Assembly (NCBI GenBank): GCA_002749535.1
Contig: MZZL01000075.1
Coordinates: 186,001 to 250,000, forward strand
Direction: 5' to 3'
Origin: Apophysomyces variabilis
Lineage: Eukaryota > Mucoromycota > Mucoromycetes > Mucorales > Mucoraceae
DNA length: 64,000 bases
Part shown: positions 57,159-64,000 of the stretch, in pieces
How positions within the stretch are numbered: the first letter of the stretch is position 1
Layout: every line of letters begins with the position of its first letter
Notes under the pieces: model-generated
Told to the model about the DNA's origin: nothing
Seen by the model: the letters and a program-made list of their open reading frames with translations, nothing else
Databases searched by the model: none
Made by a program: the position numbers and the translations under genes

Positions 57159-58636
57159 TTACGTATATGTGCTCCAGTCAATGGATGGCTTATCCGTCAG
57201 ACCTAAGCACAAGTCCACATGAGACATCACAGGCCGTCGAATGACACTCCGAATAGCTTGATCCATGGGGAACATGCGTTCGTTCTTTTCATCAGAAACG
57301 ACGATCCTCTTTCCGGGCGGAGGTGTTCCCGTCATATCCAGCTCGGTTAACAAGTCCCGAAAGGTGAACGTATCTGTGATGGCCAAATTGCGAATGTAGT
57401 ACAAGGGTGGCGCGTCAGGCGTTGCGGGAGCACTTCGGAGGGAAACGGTCTCGACCACGGGGTGCGGAAGGGGTATGGCAGGTGACGGTGCCGACGGAGG
57501 CTGTTTCGGTTGTTGCTCGTGGTGTCTCGGCTGATACATAGATGAATGCGTGTTTGAGAGTTGCAATTGATGTTGCAGAGACGAGGAAAGAGATGATAAA
57601 GAAGGCGTCCTCGTATGGTGAAGAGGTGGTAACTGAGATGAGAAATTATCTACATGCTGACGTGCCATAGAAGGTGATGTCGAGGAAGAGGAAACAGGTG
57701 GATGTTGCGAAAGCAAAGGAGCCATGCCTGTAGCATAAAGAGGCGTGGATGCGCTGGAATGGGGCTTCTGATCAAAGGTAGATGATTTCGACGTGCGTTT
57801 CCGTTTCAAAGACGTGGAAGCCGACATGTTGGAAAAGTCAGGCGAGCCCGGTGGCTCGTGCGGCCGATATTGTTGTGGATGCTGCTGCTGCTGATAGGAT
57901 ATTTCGCGTACTTTAGCTGCCAAACCACCTGTACCCACTGCAGGATAATGTTGCGGGTGGTGGGGATGGTGATGAAGTGGATAAGGATCGAAAGGAGTCG
58001 ATGGTGGAAAGTGCCTGTCGTCGGTGCCGCTCGAATCGGCAGGTGAGGGCGGGGCTTGATTCTTGCTTCGTTCGTGCCTCTTCTTGGCACGATACAAGGT
58101 ACTGCTGTGTGCCTTACAGAGTGACACTTCTGCTAAATCGCATAGACCCACAACAACATTATTCTCGTCCTTATATATCGAGTGCGCGTTCTCAGACAGC
58201 CAGTTGATCGAAAACTCATAATCTTCTTTATCCTGAGGGTGAAGTTTCTTTGCTCTCGAATCCAAACTACCCTCGGGTAGATTTTTCCCTCGGCGTGGTT
58301 GGACCTCGCTACAAGTACAGTTAAGGCCGTAATACTACGCAAGTCAAGATTAGGTTCCGTTGTCATTCGGCTACAATTCAATCTTTTTTTTTTGCGTTTT
58401 CCATCGGCCTTACTTTGGAGCAAGTGAAGCATACACCACAGACGATGCAAGCGTTCTAGCAGATGTGTCAAACATGTGACATGGTCAATTGACAAATGAT
58501 GTACCTTACGAATGGGAAGATAACGAGACCCACCGTGCAACTGTGTTGGATGAAATGACGATGTGTTCTGTGTTTGTTGGGTCATTGGAAGATCTGAAAT
58601 CACCTGTGCAAATTGGAATAGACTATTCTCAGACAT
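57159..58636 (-). CDS. Unrecognised low-complexity protein with conserved-looking C-terminal domain
   Basis: 439 residues. Exons in transcript order: 58505-58636, 58414-58455, 57159-58304. Exon 2 (14 codons) codes for a dense cysteine cluster, NACIVCGVCFTCSK. After it a short ordered stretch (KLHPQDKEDYEFSINWLSEN, VVGLCDLAEVSLCKAH) is followed by about 230 residues rich in His/Pro/Ser/Gln with poly-Q and poly-S runs and a basic block LKRKRTSK. The last 85 residues look globular (PLYYIRNLAITDTFTFRDLL, PPPGKRIVVSDEKNERMFPM, MSHVDLCLGLTDKPSIDW). The layout is like a transcriptional regulator, but I do not recognise the domains and give no function. The exon 2/3 junction (acceptor gcgag before 58304) is the weakest point of the model; a longer frame running through both introns was rejected. 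Confidence 0.6.
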
Positions 58637-59047
58637 AAAGAAGAAAGAGAAGAAGAAAAGAGGAAGAAAGAAGAAAGGGTTTTAGCCCAAAGGAACAAAT
58701 AGGCTAAAAAAACCAAAGGAGGTGTATGCAACAAGAGAGCAAAAAAAAATAGGTTGGGAGGTGCAAGATCGTTGTTGCAAATGCTACGCCGTTTCCCAAT
58801 GCTCATTGGAGATGTTTCAGGCGCGGTGCCTTTTTGTAGCTTACCAACTCAGCGAAAGAAAAAAAAAGGAAAGTAGATGTATTATTGTTGTTATTGTTCT
58901 TCTTGTCTACATTTCGTTATTTCATCAAATGCAAAACATGGAATAAATGGTTGCACATGATATTCCCCGTTATTGTTATCATTGTTTTCCTTTTTGCCAC
59001 GAGAGCTGGGTTCATTCCTTTTCCTCCCTGACGTTACACCAAGTTCT
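58637..59047. other. Intergenic, promoter of the unknown gene
   Basis: Purine-rich stretch (58637-58685 and 58857-58880) gives a CT-rich leader on the minus strand. Nothing else seen. Confidence 0.5.
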
Positions 59048-59969
59048 CTAGTGTTCCTTGGTCTCCACTGCCCATACCAAATTGACGATAGCCACCGTAT
59101 CAAGCATTCTATCTTTTACAACAACCTCCGTTTCAATATTTTGCTTGCCTTCCATATCTTGAGGAAGACTACATTCCGAAGATGCTGTCAGTAACCCTCG
59201 TGCCTTCTTCTTATACTAAAATAATCATTAACCACGTCCGTTCTTTCTTACCCGCAACAGTAAGCTTCTCTTTACCTCTACTTTCATCGACACAAGTATG
59301 GATCGATCTTTGTTCTTCAGAAGACTGAGTAGTGCTAATCCACCCACAGTCTCAGCAAATGTGGCAAGCGCAGTGGCATGAATACTATAAACAGAAAACA
59401 AAAACGTTAATCCAACACATTGCGATGAATAAGCATATATGTGTTACCTCTTGAAAGGATTTCGGTTTTTATGACGATCCTATTCCCAGGAGACAAGAAA
59501 ACAAAACAGAAATAAATCAATACTACTTAGACATCTATGATCTTCACCATGTTTGCATACCCTCATGATACCAGTACAGAATCCTCGCGAATACGTAGAT
59601 ATACGCATATCTAATGGTAAATCAATTAACCCCATCACTGTAAATTATATAGAAAAAATTACCAATTGAGCCGGCATAAGGGTCTGCGTTCGTTATAAGC
59701 GTAGCGAAAATTCTGGGTCTGAATAACTTGACAAAAGGTTTGTTCAGTCTCTCCCACATTTGAAGGGGTTGGCGTGAGTTGCGAAGGGTAAGCAATAGGT
59801 AAACAATGTAACCAGCAGTAATTAGGATGATGCCAACCACCAAGCGCGTAAAGATAGTCCATTCCAATTCTAAAGCAACTCGAACCAAGTGTGCTGTTGC
59901 CTGCATATGACCATAAAGAGCTTCAGCCAAAGGGGAAGCTGTAGACGCTCCGGGCGCCGAGAATGTCAT
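59048..59969 (-). CDS. DUF4442 hotdog-fold (thioesterase-like) protein
   Basis: 221-residue protein of the DUF4442/thioesterase-like group. Exons in transcript order: 59663-59969, 59561-59610, 59448-59479, 59276-59384, 59048-59215. It has an N-terminal membrane helix (LVVGIILITAGYIVYLLL). The hotdog part reads NADPYAGSI, MRISTYSRGFCTGIMRDRHK, NPFKSIHATALATFAETVGG, VSMKVEYKKKARGLLTASSE and MLDTVAIVNLVWAVETKEH, the typical order with the N-x-x-x-S-I-H-A helix. The family probably hydrolyses or binds acyl-thioesters; the substrate is unknown. The start is uncertain: I use the ATG at 59969, but the frame is open further upstream and a second ATG lies at 60038. A 25-nt intron alternative near 59638 was rejected for a 52-nt one ending ccattag. 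Confidence 0.75.
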
Positions 59970-60772
59970 TATAGACAAAGTCAAGGAAAGAAAGGAAGAA
60001 AGAAATGAGCAGGCAGGGAAAGCCACTGCGTCGACCATGTACTTTTCGGCGGAGAATAAATCGAAGATTGTGTTCAGTGCATGTATACAACGCTTGCTCC
60101 GCTTCAACCAACATGTCCGTGATGGCCCATACGGGACATGAACAGCTAGAAGAAATACCGCTTGTCCAATATGACAGTCTCTAAGTCATGGAATCTTATA
60201 GCCTTGGGAATCTGACCTGGCATTAAACCAAAATATCAAGATACTTTTCTATGTATTAGCTAAATTTGGATGCAGTCATTTGAAGTTTAGCAAATGGGAT
60301 GCATCGAGCTATATAGCATCTAATCAAAGCCTATGTCCCGGCCATAACGTAACATATATGTATCTGCTAGGTAGTTGCTTCTTTGCATTCAAGAAGTCGC
60401 ACCTTAAATATGGTTAATTCCAATACCATGAGCCCTTCGGCCTCTCTAATATAACGGTCGGGCTCGGGTTCTACAAGCCTGTGATACTGTGTCAACTATA
60501 TGATGGCTAGCAACTGGTCTTTTTGTATACCGGTAATCTTGCCTTCTCTCTTAGTATATCTTGCTAAGGATATCCCGCATATTTTTGAAGTAATATTAAT
60601 TCATATGGCCACCTTTCGTTTAAACGTAGATAGATAGAATATCCGCTACCATCGATTATCAAAATGAAATAGGGCGTGAACGAGCATAGAGTGAAATAGT
60701 CAAGTGGTACGCATTCTTATTTGTTGTCAAGAAAACAGGTATATCAAACAGGAATAGTGGGTATTTGAGTGT
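59970..60772. other. Intergenic, 0.8 kb
   Basis: The first 140 bases stay open in the frame of the DUF4442 gene and may be leader or N-terminus. The rest is AT-rich with no gene or repeat that I can support. Confidence 0.45.
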
Positions 60773-62019
60773 TCAATGCAAGTCCTGCCTAGGGGAAGGG
60801 ATATAATTCCACTGGGGACATTCCGGTACATAGCTGCGCACCAAACTAAAGTAGAAAGGCTTAAAGGATTTCAAGTCAAACCTCTCGCGACTTGCACGGC
60901 CTTCCATTTCGTCCGAGTACTCTTTCCATGTCAATTTGCAGTGGCGACGTTTACACGTGTCCTTGACAACCAGCATCATCCGGTATTGAAAACGAGGCCG
61001 GGTGCCCTCACGCATTGTCACTAAAACACTGTTGTAATCCATGTCAAACCAACCATAAAAAGCATGTGGCTCCGAGAATTTGGCTGAAAGTAAGCGGACA
61101 ACTTTTTCAGGCTCGTCCATGGATAGATATTTGAGTACAGCCCCGTTGGGAAAGAATCGCAAATAACGGTAATAGGTCACGAGATGCTCGGGTGCAAAGG
61201 GCGTGGTAGTCCTGTTCGACATGAACATCTTCTCCAAATTTCAAATGTACACTCGCACACCCCAAAAACGCGCACACACATACATATATATATATAGATA
61301 GCTTGCCATTTTCTTTTCACTTACCGAGTGTATTGACATGTTGAAATATAGACACCGTCGTACCGGACTCTTGGCCGTTCGATGAACATACGCATCCAAT
61401 CATGGTCATAAAACAGTTGGACCAAGTTCTTTTGATAGGCACAGGATACTTTCCAGTCCAGTCTCCTTGCCTTGAAGTTTTGTTCGCAAATGCGTTGCCA
61501 CAACCAACTTGACCGGGTCAGAACATAGAAAGGTTTGCAGGCCAAACTAAAACTAGCAAGAGACGAAACGGATCTTAAGGCCAGAAACTGTAGAATCAGC
61601 AGAATCACCTCGTCTGTTCGAAAGAAAATAACGAAGCTTATTATATAACAGAGTCAAAAAGACAAATAAATATATCTCAATTCTCTTACAAGGCAATTTT
61701 GCAATTAATATTGGCTTATAATCTAGCTTCGGCTTATAGGACAAGTTTTCCAGCACAAATTGATCGATCAGGCGCGGAAGAGTATCCTTTGCGCGAATGG
61801 TGCTCATGGACCCATTACCTGGAGGGCAAAGTTCAAGTGCTACAGAATGGTGGGAAAAAAAAAATCAGGTCAGGTCATTTGCTGTTGCATGGATTTAGCT
61901 TTTTGTCCTCAACGGAACAAAAAGTAAAGAAAAGAAAGGATGAGGATCGGAAGGGGGAAAAGAGGAAGAACAATGCAACGCGACTTACCAGAATTTGCTT
62001 CTTTAGCAATGACGGTCAT
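60773..62019 (-). CDS. F-box protein, FBXO9/Hrt3-like
   Basis: 302-residue substrate adaptor of an SCF ubiquitin ligase. Exons in transcript order: 61989-62019, 61690-61839, 61325-61613, 60773-61211. The F-box begins in exon 2/3 (LIAKLPYEVILLILQFLALR, LASFSLACKPFYVL, LWQRICEQNF). The C-terminal FBXO9/Hrt3 domain follows with RPRVRYDGVYISTCQYTR, HLVTYYRYLRFFPNGAVLKY and GWFDMDYNSVL. The tetratricopeptide-like N-terminus of animal FBXO9 is absent, so it is closer to a short Hrt3-like form. The 31-nt first exon (MTVIAKEANS) was placed by its gtaagt donor and the ctgtag acceptor and is less certain than the rest. It is divergently arranged with PRP38. Confidence 0.85.
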
Positions 62020-62560
62020 TTACGGAGCTTTGCTTTGTTCTCTATGTAAAACGAAAAATGGCTCTTTGACTTGTCTTTACAATCCGATTCAGCACCAGAT
62101 ATCAAACAGGCAATCAACGCACAGGAGCAGAAGAAGAAGAAGAAGAAGGAAAGAGAGAAAAAGAGGGAAGAGAAAGAAGGAAAAGGAAGAATCTAGCTCA
62201 TTATCCTATACAGTCCTGCAAGGGGAACAAAGCGTGACACCCTTTCCCTAAATAAAAATCTCACAATCAATCATTTTATGTAGCACAGAGAGGTTATATA
62301 GCCTATGTCAAACAACACACACAGGTCCCTCTTTTGAACCTTGCATTGCCGCAGCATGCTTTAACCGTGACTGAAATCCCACCACTCGTTCGGACATTCA
62401 AACCTGGATGACAGACAACACGAACTGGGCATGCCAATAGTGTTTTTCTCATTAACAAATAACCCATTCGTAGATCATCAATATGGGTAACGCATCAAAT
62501 CACGCTCTTCTCAACGCACATTAACTGATACAATCTCGACAATGAACAGCAAACAGGACA
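62020..62560. promoter_or_regulatory. Divergent promoter between the F-box gene and PRP38
   Basis: The 541-bp spacer separates two start codons facing apart. It contains a purine-rich tract (62122-62191, aag/gaag repeats) that gives a CT-rich strand toward the F-box gene. No TATA box is evident on the PRP38 side. Confidence 0.5.
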
Positions 62561-63278
62561 ATGACAGATGCCGTGCAAATTCACGGTCGCAATCCACAGC
62601 ATTTGATCGAAAAGATCATTCGTGAACGTATCTATGATTCACTTTATTGGAAAGAACACTGTTTCGGATTGTCAGGTATTCCCTCATTTATCGGTTGAAA
62701 TACAGGCTAACGGCCCTTTAAAAGCGGCTACTTTAATGGACAAAGCAGTCGAGTTGACGTATATTGGAGGCCAGTACGGTAATCAGCAGCCTACCGAGTT
62801 CCTGTGTCTGACGCTCAAAATGCTCCAGCTACAACCGGAAAAGGAAATCGTGATTGAAATGATCAAAGATGAAGATTTCAAGTACGCAGCTTAGATTCAC
62901 ACATTCCTCGTTTCTAAACTTCACCTGCAGATACTTACGTGCGCTAGGCGCATTCTATTTCCGTTTGGTGGGGAAATCGAAAGAAATATACCAGTATCTT
63001 GAACCCTTCCTGAACGATCATAGAAAATTACGTGTACGACAAGGAGGTAAAAAGAAAAAAAAAGAAGCGACAAAAGAAAGTACAACTCGTCACGAATGCT
63101 AATTCCATTGTTATCAGAGGGCTATTCACTGACATACATGGACAGCTTTATTGATCAATTACTAAATGAAGATCGAGTGTGTGATGTAATCCTTCCTCGC
63201 TTGGTCAAGCGTTATGTATTAGAAGAGAATGATGAATTAGAACCTCGTGTCAGTGCTCTGGAAGACATTGGAAAATAA
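62561..63278 (+). CDS. PRP38: Pre-mRNA splicing factor PRP38
   Basis: 182-residue core of the tri-snRNP/B-complex factor Prp38(A). Exons: 62561-62675, 62725-62881, 62931-63046, 63118-63278. The sequence starts MTDAVQIHGRNPQHLIEKII and continues RERIYDSLYWKEHCFGLS, LMDKAVELTYIGGQYGNQQP, PTEFLCLTLKMLQLQPEKEI, YLRALGAFYFRLVG and YMDSFIDQLLNEDRVCDVIL, all in family order. It ends shortly after the domain (LPRLVKRYVLEENDELEPRV), without the RS-rich tail of animal Prp38A. Length is as in other fungi. Confidence 0.94.
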
Positions 63279-63754
63279 AAGAAAAAATGTTCATTATTGA
63301 ACTACAGCATTTTTGGTTTCTTTTGAAATGAAATAGCTAGACTATAGCATCATGCAAATCGAATATGCGCAACTGTGCATAGATGGAAGCAGCCTAGAGT
63401 AACCATGACTCTTATAATGTGTTTCTCAACATTTGTATCTATTCTTACTTTCGCTTGCCTCACATTTCCCTTCATCAGCTATACTAAGCAACTTTTATGA
63501 ATCGATTGATCTCTCTTTCCCCATCTCAAACGTCCAAAGACTGAAGTTAAATGGCGGGCTGAACACGCTCATGAGCAGTTTCTTAAAACTGGGATTTGGG
63601 GTGCTATGCCAGTTTCAAGTAGCAGATATATTGCTCCTCAAATACACGATCTTAATAACCTCAGCGAATGAAATAAGGAGAAAAAACGAATAATCATGGG
63701 AATCAAGTCGCTTTGCGAATGTGCCTATCAGATATACAGTATCTCCCAAAAAAT
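63279..63754. other. Intergenic, PRP38 downstream region
   Basis: AT-rich; an 86-residue open frame (63433-63693) has no family features and is probably chance. The LINE-like copy begins directly after. Confidence 0.5.
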
Positions 63755-64000
63755 AATTTCGCAAACTACCGGAAATCCGAAGTCGCAGTCCAGTGGAATT
63801 AAATGTCGCAACAAATGAAAAAGAAAAAATTCAATGCCGTCCTTTTTCTGCTTCGCTACCGCTTTACCTCATTTTAAAAGTGCATCCACATCCTTGAGCT
63901 CTCCCCATGCCCACTGTTAAACAGTCAAAAGCAGAACTTGCTGCTGTCAAGGCTGAAATTAGTAGGCTCAAACAACACAACGTTTCACTTCTTGAGATGA
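63755..64000 (+). mobile_element. LINE-like element, 5' end (copy B, runs off the window)
   Basis: Matches copy A (19798 on) closely: same leader and the same start context (ctctccccatgcccactg). The start codon at 63907 opens MPTVKQSKAELAAVKAEISR and KQHNVSLLEM, uninterrupted to the window edge. Unlike copy A, no stop occurs in the visible part, so this copy may be intact beyond the window. Differences from copy A are mostly single substitutions and small indels. Confidence 0.6.

Noticed and set aside
58133..58636. 167-residue open frame on the minus strand at the 5' end of the unknown gene
   Set aside because: It runs through two introns with good donors (gtacat, gtaagg) and overlaps exon 3 in the wrong frame.
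59638..59662. 25-nt GT-AG intron in the DUF4442 gene
   Set aside because: Far below the smallest intron in the window (about 43 nt); a 52-nt intron ending at ccattag (59611) also keeps the frame.

Overview
The window is eukaryotic, almost certainly from an early-diverging filamentous fungus, most likely Mucoromycota/Mucorales. This taxon is inferred from gene content, very small spliceosomal introns (about 43-130 nt, up to 16 exons per gene), pyrimidine-rich promoters and LINE-like repeats; I could not run a database search. I rebuilt 19 multi-exon genes by following splice sites and protein-family motifs. Every complete model closes in frame from ATG to stop.

Layout. 0-1.7 kb (+): 3' part of a cell-wall-integrity MAP kinase (Slt2/Mpk1 type). 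3.0-5.0 kb (+): MFSD6-like MFS transporter. 6.0-6.5 kb (+): small two-finger C2H2 protein. 6.5-11.3 kb: gene-poor. 11.3-15.4 kb (+): CORVET subunit Vps3/TGFBRAP1. 15.6-16.8 kb (+): coiled-coil protein resembling the kinetochore factor Sos7/Kre28. 17.6-19.2 kb (-): exon-junction helicase eIF4A-III. 19.2-22.4 kb: repeat-bearing intergenic DNA. 22.4-34.4 kb (+): four co-oriented genes, namely 4-coumarate-CoA-ligase-like enzyme 1, an ArAE/FUSC-type membrane protein (BRE4-like), ligase 2 and a DHA2-type MFS exporter. 34.5-35.6 kb (-): eIF3f. 36.7-37.2 kb (-): ribosomal protein eL34. 38.6-41.5 kb (-): peroxisomal ABC half-transporter (ABCD/Pxa). 44.1-45.4 kb (-): GATA+PHD nuclear protein. 48.6-52.8 kb (-): NPC1/Ncr1 sterol transporter. 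53.3-56.3 kb (-): PRP4 kinase. 57.2-58.6 kb (-): unrecognised low-complexity protein. 59.0-60.0 kb (-): DUF4442 hotdog protein. 60.8-62.0 kb (-): FBXO9/Hrt3-like F-box protein. 62.6-63.3 kb (+): splicing factor PRP38.

How they fit together. Most genes are housekeeping: signalling, endolysosomal traffic and sterol egress (Vps3, NPC1), translation (eIF3f, eL34), and splicing or the EJC (eIF4A3, PRP4K, PRP38). The accessory-looking part is the 12-kb run of two acyl-CoA/4CL-like ligases alternating with two transporters. It could be a locus for activating and exporting carboxylic or aromatic acids; the second ligase ends in a peroxisomal AKL signal and a peroxisomal ABCD transporter lies about 7 kb further on.

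Most notable observations: a probable U12-type AT-AC intron in the Vps3 gene; a GC-AG intron in the ABCD gene; two copies of a dispersed LINE-like 5' end (19.8 kb and the window's right edge); the four-gene ligase/transporter block, whose first promoter has a CCCCT/AGGGG inverted repeat around the TATA box; and an orphan spliced reading frame at 56.5-56.9 kb with no start codon.
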